Source: Acidimicrobiia bacterium
GTDB taxonomy: Bacteria; Actinomycetota; Acidimicrobiia; IMCC26256; JAENVU01
Direction of reading: 5' to 3'
Length of the DNA: 6,894 nt
Assembly: GCA_025357995.1 (NCBI GenBank)
Contig: JANYLF010000024.1
Coordinates: 1 to 6,894, forward strand
Shown here: in pieces, positions 1 through 6,334 of the stretch
Numbering within the stretch: the first letter of the stretch is position 1
How the letters are laid out: each line of letters starts with the position of its first letter
Notes under the pieces: model-generated
Database searches by the model: none
Seen by the model: only the letters and a program-made list of their open reading frames with translations
What the model was told of the DNA's origin: nothing
Program-made: the position numbers and the translations under genes

Positions 1-2
1 AC

Positions 3-1481
3 GTGGACGCGACTCTGGCGGGCGCCGACGTCGGGATGGCGCACTTCGAGATGACTCCGATCGAGATCGCCGGGGACGACCACTCGCTGACCGCGACCCG
101 GTGGCACAACGGCGATGGGTTCGAGCTCGAGTGGCTCCTCGTCACCGAGGTCGACGCCGACGGCCGCATTCTGCGAATCACGAACTTCGACGTCGAGGAC
201 CGCGCCGCGGCCTCGGCGCTCCTGCACGAATGGACCGCAGAGCCACAACTCAGCGAGCGGATGACCGAGAGTTCTGCGGTGCGCATGGACGCCCTGGCCC
301 GCGGCGACCGCGAGGCGGTGCTCGCCACCTACGCGCCCGACTTCGTGCGCGAGGACCGCCGCCGGGGCATCAACTTCGGCACGTCGAACCGCGAAGAGAC
401 CGTCGACGCGCTCCTCGCCGGGAACGACGTCGGGCTCGGCAATCGCGACTTCACGACCGTCGAGGCAATCGGCGACAACTTCGCGCTCGGCGAGTTCCGG
501 ATGAGTCACGACGACGGCTTCGAGCTCGTCTACCTGCTCGCCGCAGAACAGGACGACGAGGGCCGCCTCCGCCGCGCCACCAACTTCGACCTCGAAGACC
601 GTAGTGAGGCCTCGGCGCTTCTCCACGAGTGGGCCGCCGAGCGCGGACAGCTCGACGAACCGCCGACAAACGCCATAACCCGCGCCCTCGAAGCGTTCCC
701 CGCGCTGTACGCCGCGTGCGACTGGGAACGATTCGCGGCGGAGTACGCGGATTCGTCCATGGTCGTCGACGATCGTCGTTCCGCGGTGAGCGCCGGGATC
801 GTCCCGGGCCGCGACGCGGTCATGGGACTCGTACGCGGCCTGTACGACGTCGGGTTCCGAACCGTCTCCAACGTCCCGGTGGCCGTTCGCGGCGATCGAC
901 TCGCGCTGTTCCGCCGCGTCTGGCACAACTCGGAAGGCTTCGACCTGCCGATGCTGGTCCTCGTCGAGGCCGCGCCGTCCGGACTGGTCGGTTACCAGGT
1001 CATGTGGGACCTCGAAGATCTCGACTCCGCGACGGCCGAACTCGACCGCCGTTTCGCCGAGGTCGAGATACCGACCTCCAACCTCTCGAACGCCGCGACC
1101 CGAGCGATGGAGCCGTACCCCGAAAAGTTCGCGGCACGCGACTGGGACTGGCTCGCCGGGCTCATCGACGAAGACGCGGTGAACGACGACCGGCGCACCG
1201 GCGTGAGCTCCGGCGTCGTCAAAGGCCGGGAAGCGATCCTGCGCTTGACCCAAGGGCTGGAAGAAGTCGGCTTCACCACGATGATCGAATACCCGGTCGC
1301 CGTTCGCGGTGACCGATGGGCGCTGATGCACCGCACGTGGCACGACCCACACAGCTTCGACTTGCCACTCCTCGCGCTCGTGGAACTCGGCGAGAACGGT
1401 CAATGTGTGGCCAACATCATGTGGGACGTCGAGGATCTCGACGCCGCGATGGCAGAACTCGACCGCCGGTATCTCCAAACT
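3..1481 (+). repeat. Four in-frame NTF2-like repeat units
   Basis: Approximate units are 3-242 (partial), 243-653, 654-1067 and 1068-1481. Spacing between equivalent DVG/EVG motifs is 133, 140 and 139 residues. Units 1 and 2 resemble each other most: both have NFD-EDR followed by ASALLHEW-AE. Units 3 and 4 form a second pair: both have VAVRGDR, FDLP and MWD-EDLD-A-AELDRR. The DNA copies within a pair are clearly related but diverged, so this is an old protein-level duplication, not a recent DNA repeat. Confidence 0.8.
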
Positions 1482-1484
1482 TGA
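3..1484 (+). CDS. Tandem SnoaL-like/NTF2-like domain protein, 3' part (5' end outside window)
   Basis: The visible 493 codons encode four consecutive domains of about 135-140 residues that resemble the SnoaL-like/NTF2-like fold. The first is incomplete. The GTG at position 3 is not the real start: its valine aligns with the internal valine of TVDALLAG in the second copy (residues 133-140), so the frame runs in from the left. Each copy has a DVG/EVG turn (residues 9-11, 142-144, 282-284, 421-423), a W/S-H-x-x-x-F-[ED]-L strand (34-42, 168-175, 307-315, 446-454) and a closing acidic strand (NFDVEDR 61, NFDLEDR 194, MWDLEDLD 334, MWDVEDLD 473). Complete copies also carry a [ED]DRR motif (117, 256, 395). 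No signal peptide or membrane segment is visible in this part. NTF2-like domains form cone-shaped ligand pockets and serve either as enzymes or as sensory or accessory modules. In actinobacteria they can be C-terminal tails of large signalling or ATPase proteins, so the missing N-terminus may hold the main activity. Specific function is unknown. The domain assignment is by recognition of the pattern, not by a search. Confidence 0.8.
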   Translation: MDATLAGADVGMAHFEMTPIEIAGDDHSLTATRWHNGDGFELEWLLVTEVDADGRILRITNFDVEDRAAASALLHEWTAEPQLSERMTESSAVRMDALARGDREAVLATYAPDFVREDRRRGINFGTSNREETVDALLAGNDVGLGNRDFTTVEAIGDNFALGEFRMSHDDGFELVYLLAAEQDDEGRLRRATNFDLEDRSEASALLHEWAAERGQLDEPPTNAITRALEAFPALYAACDWERFAAEYADSSMVVDDRRSAVSAGIVPGRDAVMGLVRGLYDVGFRTVSNVPVAVRGDRLALFRRVWHNSEGFDLPMLVLVEAAPSGLVGYQVMWDLEDLDSATAELDRRFAEVEIPTSNLSNAATRAMEPYPEKFAARDWDWLAGLIDEDAVNDDRRTGVSSGVVKGREAILRLTQGLEEVGFTTMIEYPVAVRGDRWALMHRTWHDPHSFDLPLLALVELGENGQCVANIMWDVEDLDAAMAELDRRYLQT

Positions 1485-1507
1485 CGCTTGCGGAGCCGGG
1501 GTAGAGG
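1481..1507 (+). promoter_or_regulatory. Possible promoter for the TIGR03086-SIP pair
   Basis: TTGACG at 1481-1486, overlapping the upstream stop codon, looks like an actinobacterial -35 box. TAGAGG at 1502-1507 is a weak -10 candidate. The 15-base spacing is short and the -10 lacks its final T, so this is tentative. The 66-base gap before the gene at 1551 is the only room for a promoter here. Confidence 0.25.
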
Positions 1508-1550
1508 GTGTCGTGGAGAAGTTCCCGCATCTGAAGGGATGATCACGCCG

Positions 1551-2132
1551 ATGACCACGACGGCCGAACCCGACATCGTCACGCTGCACCACGAAGCCCT
1601 CGACGCGACTCGAGCCATCGTCGCGGGCATCGGTGCTCTCGATTGGGACGCGCCCACGCCCTGCGCGGACTGGAACGTGCGAGAACTGCTCAACCATGTG
1701 GTGGCCGGCAACTGGTGGGCAGCACGGCTCGCGGCCGGTGCGACCATCGAGGAAGTCGGCACGGAACTCGACGGCGACCAGGTCGGACCCGACCCGCTCA
1801 GTTCGTACGATCACTCGGCCCACGCGGCGGCCGCGGCGTTCGCCGCGCCCGGCGCGCTCGACGCGCCGTGTGCCGTCTCGTACGGACCGGTCCCCGGCTC
1901 CGTGTACGCGGGTCACCGTTTCCTCGACGTTTTGATCCACGGCTGGGACCTCGCCAAGGCCACTGGTCAGGAGCCCACGCTCGCACCCAACCTGGTCGAC
2001 GGGTGTTGGCAGGTCCTCACACCGCAGCTCGAGATGCTGCGGGCGAGCGGGATGTTCGGCGACGACCTCGCCATCCCGGACGACGCCGATTCCGAGACGC
2101 GCCTGCTCTTGACCCTCGGCCGAAGGCCGTGA
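1551..2132 (+). CDS. TIGR03086-family metal-binding protein (DinB/mycothiol maleylpyruvate isomerase-like)
   Basis: The product is 193 residues, a usual length for this family. The N-terminal half carries the family signature TPCADWNVRELLNHV at residues 36-50, with His49 as a likely metal ligand. A second conserved helix, HRFLDVLIHGWDLAKATG (122-139), supplies Asp126 and His130. This gives the His...(Asp/Glu)-x3-His metal set of the DinB/mycothiol-dependent isomerase fold. The protein should be cytosolic: there is no signal peptide and no membrane segment. Members are often annotated as mycothiol-dependent maleylpyruvate isomerase-like, but most have no proven reaction, so the substrate is left open. 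The ATG at 1551 is preferred because GAAGGG at 1533-1538 precedes it by 12 bases, while the in-frame ATG at 1539 directly abuts that ribosome-binding site. The stop overlaps the GTG start of the next gene by four bases (GTGA), indicating translational coupling. Confidence 0.85.
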   Translation: MTTTAEPDIVTLHHEALDATRAIVAGIGALDWDAPTPCADWNVRELLNHVVAGNWWAARLAAGATIEEVGTELDGDQVGPDPLSSYDHSAHAAAAAFAAPGALDAPCAVSYGPVPGSVYAGHRFLDVLIHGWDLAKATGQEPTLAPNLVDGCWQVLTPQLEMLRASGMFGDDLAIPDDADSETRLLLTLGRRP

Positions 2133-2917
2133 CCTCGACGGAACCTCGCGTCCGTCGGGCGCCGCCACCATTTCGACGAGTCACCGTCGCGGCGGTGAGT
2201 CCTCTCAACTCTCGCCTCGTTCGCGTCACGTTCGCCGGACCAGAGCTCGACGGATTGGTCGTGCGTGAACCCGGTGCGAGTATCCGCTTGCTGCTCCCGC
2301 CCCGTGACGCGTCGGAACTGGTCATCCCTATCTGGCGCGGCAACGAGTTCTTGTTGCCCGACGATGTGAAGCCCACGATTCGCACGTTCACTCCGTCGCT
2401 CATGGAAGCAACGTCGCGTCAGCTCAAACTCGACGTCGTGCTGCACGGTAACGGTGTTGCATCCGAGTGGGCCGCAAACGCACGCGTCGGCGACTCCGCC
2501 GCGGTGTCGGGCCCGGGACGCGGGTACACCATCACCACCAACGCGTCCGATTACTTGATCGGCGGCGACGAATCGGCGATACCCGCGATCCGCCAACTCC
2601 TCGTCGCGATGCCCACCAGTATCCCGACGCGCGTCTGCATCGAAGTCACGTCGCTCGACGTACGCGTCGACCTCGTCCATGCCGATCACGTGAGCGTCGA
2701 TTGGCTCGCCAGCACCCCGGGCGCGCCGCCCGGAACCGCGCTCGCCGACGCGGCGATCGCCGCTCCGATCGCGCCCGACACCCGCGTGTGGATCGCCGGT
2801 GAAGCGGCGGCGGTACAGCGGGTCCGTCGCCACCTCTTTGCCGAACGGGAGTTCCCGCGCACTCAGGCCACGATCCGCGGCTACTGGAAACACGGCCGCG
2901 CGGGTACTGCCGACTGA
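2129..2917 (+). CDS. Siderophore-interacting protein (SIP) family FAD-binding reductase
   Basis: The product is 262 residues, a normal length for SIP proteins (ViuB/YqjH type), which are NAD(P)H-flavin reductases that release iron from ferric siderophores in the cytosol. The domain order matches. A beta-barrel FAD domain holds the R-x-[YF]-T flavin motif as RTFT at residues 85-88, LDVVLHGNGVASEWA at 101-115 and SGPGRG at 127-132. The reductase domain has YLIGGDESAIPAI (142-154), WIAGEAAAVQRVRRHL (221-236) and a C-terminal GYWKHGRAG (251-259). The residue two after RTFT is Ser90, where many members have Arg (YTxR), a possible change in flavin or substrate handling. The start is the GTG overlapping the upstream TGA. 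The longer open frame reaching back to 1643 is a shadow of the upstream gene. No siderophore synthesis or uptake gene is visible nearby, so a role as a general flavin/electron-transfer partner is also possible. Confidence 0.88.
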   Translation: MTSTEPRVRRAPPPFRRVTVAAVSPLNSRLVRVTFAGPELDGLVVREPGASIRLLLPPRDASELVIPIWRGNEFLLPDDVKPTIRTFTPSLMEATSRQLKLDVVLHGNGVASEWAANARVGDSAAVSGPGRGYTITTNASDYLIGGDESAIPAIRQLLVAMPTSIPTRVCIEVTSLDVRVDLVHADHVSVDWLASTPGAPPGTALADAAIAAPIAPDTRVWIAGEAAAVQRVRRHLFAEREFPRTQATIRGYWKHGRAGTAD

Positions 2918-2929
2918 GCCGCACCGCCT

Positions 2930-4120
2930 CTACCCGGAGCGGGACCGCGTGATGACCGGCAGGCGACGCGGGCCATTTGCCCAGAACACCGGAACCGGCT
3001 CGCGCCGATAGCCGTCGTCGAGGCGCGCCGTCGCGACGCGCTCGAGGAACACCTCAAGTGCGACCCGACCCTCGAGGCGCGCCAACGCAGCTCCGGGGCA
3101 CACGTGCGGGCCGCCGCCAAACGCGAGATGGTCCTTCGGGCTCGGCCGATCCACTCGAAATGCATCGGGATCGTCGTAGGTCTGCGGGTCACGGTTCGCC
3201 GACGCGAGACCGAACGCCACCTTCTCTCCGATCGGTATCTCCACGCCCGCAACGGTCGTCGGCGCGATGCAATCCCGCATCAACACGTGGATCGGGGGGT
3301 CGTGCCGCAGCGATTCTTCGACCACCACCGTCACGAGATCGTGGTCGGCTTGCAGCCGCGCGAAGAGCTCCGGATTGGTGCAGAGCACTTCCAGAATGTT
3401 GGCGATCAAGTGACGCGTCGTCTCGTTGCCCGAGATCAACAGGAACGCCAGCTGGGTTCGCATCTCGAGATCAGTGAGCGTGCGGCCGTCGACTTCGGTG
3501 TGGATGAGACGAGTCACAAAGTCGTCGGGCGGATCGGACGCGGCCTTGCGCGACGCGATCATCGCGTCGATGTACGCGATGAACTCGGGCGCGGTTCCGG
3601 CCAGACCCTCACCGTCCTCGCCGCCGTCGCTGCGGTTCTTCGTCGCGTAGGTCGACTGCACGACGAGATCCGACCATTCTGCGAACCGATGGTGATCGGA
3701 CGGGTCGGCGCCGAGCATGTGTGCGATCACACTCGCGGGAATCGGCGTCACGTACTCCGCCACAAGATCACCACCGCCGCGAGCGAGCACACCGTCGAGC
3801 AGGTCGTGGCACAGCCGGCGCGCGTACGGCTCGACGCGACCAATCCGGTGCTGCGCGATCGCGGAGTTGATGATGCGACGGATCGCACCGTGGCGCGGTT
3901 CGGGAATCTCGCTGATCAGCTGTTCTTCCGGTGGCACCACCACCCCTGGCTCCCGGAAGCTCGCCTGAAACGCGCCAATATTCTTCGTGGCCGCGAGCAC
4001 GTCGTCGTGACCGGCGAGAAAGTACGCGCCGGAGGCGGTACGAGACACCGGGCACTCGGTGCGGAGCGCCGCGAACAGTTCGTACTGAACGCCCTGCGAC
4101 GCGTCCAACGGATCGGCCAT
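2930..4120 (-). CDS. Cytochrome P450 (soluble bacterial class)
   Basis: This is a complete 396-residue P450, the typical size of soluble actinobacterial enzymes that insert oxygen into small hydrophobic substrates. All core motifs are present. The oxygen-activation I-helix motif SGNETT is at residues 230-235, with Glu233 and Thr234/Thr235. The K-helix ExxR is Glu269-Ser-Leu-Arg272. The PERF-like region FRVDRP is at 321-326. The heme-binding loop FGGGPHVCPG at 334-343 has Cys341 as the proximal thiolate. There is no N-terminal membrane anchor. The ATG at 4120 is chosen because GGAAGGA lies nine bases upstream on this strand and the product then has family length. The open frame continues to 4552 but only as a shadow of the divergent amidase gene. 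The gene converges on the SIP gene with a 12-base gap. No ferredoxin or ferredoxin reductase is in the window, so its electron donor is unknown. CYP family number and substrate cannot be read from motifs alone. Confidence 0.93.
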   Translation of the reverse strand: MADPLDASQGVQYELFAALRTECPVSRTASGAYFLAGHDDVLAATKNIGAFQASFREPGVVVPPEEQLISEIPEPRHGAIRRIINSAIAQHRIGRVEPYARRLCHDLLDGVLARGGGDLVAEYVTPIPASVIAHMLGADPSDHHRFAEWSDLVVQSTYATKNRSDGGEDGEGLAGTAPEFIAYIDAMIASRKAASDPPDDFVTRLIHTEVDGRTLTDLEMRTQLAFLLISGNETTRHLIANILEVLCTNPELFARLQADHDLVTVVVEESLRHDPPIHVLMRDCIAPTTVAGVEIPIGEKVAFGLASANRDPQTYDDPDAFRVDRPSPKDHLAFGGGPHVCPGAALARLEGRVALEVFLERVATARLDDGYRREPVPVFWANGPRRLPVITRSRSG

Positions 4121-4129
4121 AGACTCGCA

Positions 4130-4136
4130 TCCTTCC
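4130..4136 (-). promoter_or_regulatory. Ribosome-binding site of the P450 gene
   Basis: On the minus strand this reads GGAAGGA, a good anti-16S match, followed by a nine-base spacer and the ATG at 4120. It decides the start against the 144-codon upstream extension of the same frame. Confidence 0.65.
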
Positions 4137-4195
4137 ACGACTCGGCGCTCGACCCGGTGCTCCAACGGGAGCCCCCGCCGCAGGCAGTCCGTTCT

Positions 4196-4204
4196 GGGTA
4201 CCCT
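4196..4204 (+). promoter_or_regulatory. Candidate -10 element for a leaderless amidase transcript
   Basis: TACCCT at 4199-4204 fits the actinobacterial TANNNT -10 consensus. It lies six bases before the GTG at 4211, so transcription would begin at or next to the start codon. No Shine-Dalgarno sequence is seen close to this GTG, which agrees with a leaderless mRNA. No -35 box is evident. The element overlaps the 8-base palindrome GGGTACCC (4196-4203), near the amidase end of the 90-base gap shared with the divergent P450 gene. Confidence 0.35.
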
Positions 4205-4210
4205 CGTCCG

Positions 4211-5405
4211 GTGACCGCCGTCGACGGAATCGCTCGAGCGCTCGCCCGACTCGACGCGGCATGCGAGCTCGGCGCGGTGGTCGCGCGCGACGACGCCTTC
4301 GCGCTCGACCTCGCGGCGCGCCTCGACGAGGACGCCACGGCGGCGCCCGGCCCGCTCCGCGGTGTACCGGTAACAGTCAAGGATTGGATCGACGTCGCCG
4401 GGTTGCCGTGCGAAGGTGCGTCCGATCATGCGACCGGTCGAATCCCGAGTCGTGACGCCACCACGGTCTCGCGCCTCCGTGCCGCGGGCGCGATCGTGAT
4501 CGCGAAGACCCAACCCGGCGCGCACCACCCGATCCACGGGCGGTGTCATCATCCGACCGACCCGACGCGTTCGCCCGGCGCATCATCGAGCGGCGAAGCC
4601 GCGCTCATCGGTGCGGACGCATCGGTGCTCGGACTCGGGAGCGATTCCGGCGGCAGCATTCGTCTGCCCGCCGCCTGGTGTGGCGTCGTGGGGCTGAAGC
4701 CGTCGCATGGGCTGGTTGCCCGTCACCGGCCACTTCCCGCGGATCGGCGATCGCGAAGACGGCCGTACCGTGATCGGGCCCATGGCGCGAACCGCGCAAC
4801 ACGTATTCCAAGCCCTACGGATCGTTGCCGGACCCGACGGCATCGACCCGGCGTGCGTTCCGGTGTCGATGGGAAATCCGGGTGAAGTACGCGCGCCAAG
4901 GCTGCGCGTCGCGGTCATTTCCGGCGAAGGACGGTGGCAACCCGCGTCGAGCACGGGACTCGCGGTCCAGGCCGCGGTCGACGCGCTCGTCGCGCGCGGT
5001 GCCACCGTCGTCGAGGGCACGCTCCCACCCCATCTCGACGAGTCGTTCGAGATCACGCAGACGTATTGGTCGCGTCGGGTCCGGAGCGGCACGGAGATCG
5101 ACGATCACCTCCGCCGGTGGGACCGCTTCGCCGGCCGGCTCACGCGCGCCGCCGCGGCATTCGACGTCGTGATCGGGCCCGTCGTCGCCGACGTCGCACC
5201 CATCGATCGCCTGATCGTGGGTGAGGACTACATCTTCGCCTTGCCGTGGAGTCTCACCGGTTGGCCCGCGATCAGCGTGCCCGCGGGTGTCGATCCCCCG
5301 ACCGGCCTTCCGCTTGCGGTGCAGGTCGCCGCGCCGCGCTGGATGGACCACGTGGTGGTAGCGGTGGGCGCGTGGATCCACCACGACCTCGCGTCACCGG
5401 CATAA
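4211..5405 (+). pseudogene. Amidase-signature family hydrolase, interrupted by one frameshift
   Basis: The gene encodes an amidase-signature enzyme (hydrolysis of an amide to acid and ammonia or amine; cytosolic) but is split between two frames. The 5' part, from GTG 4211, contains the whole catalytic triad: Lys57 in PVTVKDW, the cis-Ser125 in GASSSGEA, and nucleophile Ser149 in GLGSDSGGSIR, followed by CGVVGLKPSHG. Homology continues in the next frame with LPVTGHFPRIG from 4716, then TVIGPMART, the C-terminal ALPWSLTGWPAISVPAG, and GLPLAVQVAAPRWMDH, ending at 5405. Removing one G within 4709-4715 rejoins them to about 397 residues, slightly short for the family. Read without a shift, the first frame ends at 4885 with a 224-residue product and unrelated residues after about 168. 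No other frame break or internal stop is seen, so a sequencing or assembly indel or a very recent mutation fits better than old decay. The substrate is unknown. The gene is divergent from the P450. Confidence 0.85.
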
Positions 5406-5444
5406 ACCCAGAAACGTCCACGCCGGCTCCTGTCGGGCACCGCG

Positions 5445-5450
5445 TAGTGT
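5445..5450 (+). promoter_or_regulatory. Possible -10 element upstream of the MOSC gene
   Basis: TAGTGT fits the TANNNT pattern and lies about 40 bases before the MOSC start, in the 87-base gap after the amidase. There is no recognisable -35 box at the right distance. Nothing else, including a clear terminator, is visible in this gap. Confidence 0.2.
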
Positions 5451-5480
5451 CCGGCTCGACGCGTCAACCCCCGAGACGTC

Positions 5481-5486
5481 GAGGAG
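5481..5486 (+). promoter_or_regulatory. Ribosome-binding site of the MOSC gene
   Basis: GAGGAG is six bases before the second of two adjacent ATG codons (5493) and only three before the first (5490). It therefore favours 5493 as the start. Confidence 0.6.
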
Positions 5487-5492
5487 CCGATG

Positions 5493-6326
5493 ATGACCGA
5501 ACCATCCATCCGGGTCGCGGAGATCTACCGTTTCCCCGTGAAGTCGATGGCCGGCGAGCACATCGATATCGCGTCGCTCGACCGGTTGGGAATCGCGGGC
5601 GACCGTCGGTACGCAGTCCGAGATCTGGACACCGGCAAGGTACTGAGCGCGAAGCGACCGTCGGTCGGACGGACTCTCCTGAACTGTGGAGCGCGAACCG
5701 TGGACGGGGGCGTGATGGTGCGCGTCGGCGACCGCGAGCTCGCGGCCACCGACACCGACGAGATCAACGCCGTGCTCAGCACCACGCTCGGAGTGCGCGC
5801 GGCGCTCGACGGTGCGCCCGGCGCCGATGAGATCTACGAGAGCTACTGGCCCGAGATGGACGGGCTCGCGCTCTCCGATGTGACCGTCGATCTTCCGATC
5901 GCGATGTCGACCGAGAAGGGCACGTTCGTCGACCTCGCGGCGCTGCACATCGTGACGACGGCCTCGCTTGCGCATCTTCGCAACCTCGCGCCGGAGAGCA
6001 CGATCGACGTGACACGGTTCCGCCCCGGCATCGTGCTCGACACCGGCGACGCGACGCCCGGATTCGTGGAAAACTCGTGGGTCGGTCGTCGGGCCCAGCT
6101 CGGCACGGCGGTGATCGAGTTCGGAACAGCCGCGCCCCGATGCGTGATGACCACCCTGGCACAAGGGGATCTTCCGGAGGATCGCGACGTCCTGCGTACG
6201 ATCGCCCACCACAACCGTCAAGAATTCGCGGGCTTCGGCGACTTCGCGTGTCTCGGGATCTATGCGGAGGTCGTCGAACCCGGCGACGCGCGTATCGGCG
6301 ACGAATGCACCCTGCTTCCCGAGTAG
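5493..6326 (+). CDS. MOSC domain-containing protein (MOSC N-terminal beta-barrel plus MOSC domain)
   Basis: The product is 277 residues. The N-terminal beta-barrel domain begins with VAEIYRFPVKSMAGE (8-22) and continues with GIAGDRRYAVRDLDTGKVLSAK (33-54), the hallmark of this domain. The C-terminal MOSC domain carries RFRPGIVLDT (175-184), the conserved Cys217 in PRCVMTT (215-221), and a final LGIYAEVVEPGDARIGDECTLL (254-275). MOSC proteins descend from the molybdenum cofactor sulfurase C-terminal domain. They bind sulfur or the molybdenum cofactor through this cysteine, and relatives such as YcbX and mARC reduce N-hydroxylated compounds. No ferredoxin domain is fused here, so a partner would be needed for electron transfer. 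The protein looks cytosolic. The second ATG of an ATGATG pair is taken as the start on ribosome-binding-site spacing. The stop abuts that of the convergent downstream gene. Exact reaction unknown. Confidence 0.9.
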   Translation: MTEPSIRVAEIYRFPVKSMAGEHIDIASLDRLGIAGDRRYAVRDLDTGKVLSAKRPSVGRTLLNCGARTVDGGVMVRVGDRELAATDTDEINAVLSTTLGVRAALDGAPGADEIYESYWPEMDGLALSDVTVDLPIAMSTEKGTFVDLAALHIVTTASLAHLRNLAPESTIDVTRFRPGIVLDTGDATPGFVENSWVGRRAQLGTAVIEFGTAAPRCVMTTLAQGDLPEDRDVLRTIAHHNRQEFAGFGDFACLGIYAEVVEPGDARIGDECTLLPE

Positions 6327-6334
6327 CTACTCGG
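6319..6334. other. 16-base perfect palindrome formed by two abutting convergent stop codons
   Basis: CCGAGTAGCTACTCGG is perfectly self-complementary. Its centre lies between 6326 and 6327, exactly where the TAG of the MOSC gene meets the TAG of the opposing gene. Both genes end in GAG-TAG. In RNA it could form a short six-base-pair hairpin in either direction and so act as a weak bidirectional terminator. There is no T-run on either side, and the next base pair outward is mismatched. Confidence 0.5.

Noticed and set aside
1643..2128. N-terminal extension of the SIP frame inside the TIGR03086 gene.
   Set aside because: It is arginine-rich low-complexity sequence typical of an out-of-frame shadow. 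The SIP fold starts normally after the GTG at 2129.
1967..2893. 308-codon minus-strand open frame opposite the SIP gene.
   Set aside because: It is rich in Arg, Asp and Gly without any recognisable motif, and two well-supported genes occupy the opposite strand.
2901..2936. Inverted repeat CGGGTA/TACCCG around the SIP-P450 convergent junction, considered as a terminator.
   Set aside because: The stem is six base pairs with a 24-base loop and no T-run, which could easily be chance in this composition.
3104..4210. Long plus-strand open frame antisense to the P450, joined to the amidase start.
   Set aside because: The sequence shows no domain pattern and mirrors P450 codons. Only the part from 4211 has recognisable amidase motifs.
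4121..4552. A 144-codon upstream extension of the P450 frame on the minus strand.
   Set aside because: It runs antisense to the amidase 5' end, has no P450-like sequence, and the P450 has a good ribosome-binding site and family-length product from 4120. GC-rich codon bias keeps antisense frames open.
4706..4716. Programmed +1 frameshifting as the explanation for the split amidase.
   Set aside because: No classic slippery site, stop codon in the slip position or stimulatory element is evident, so an indel is simpler. The possibility is kept only as a test in the findings.
5457..5483. TCGACG/CGTCGA inverted repeat before the MOSC ribosome-binding site, considered as an attenuator or operator.
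   Set aside because: The arms are six bases of very common composition in this GC-rich DNA, with a 15-base loop and no supporting structure.
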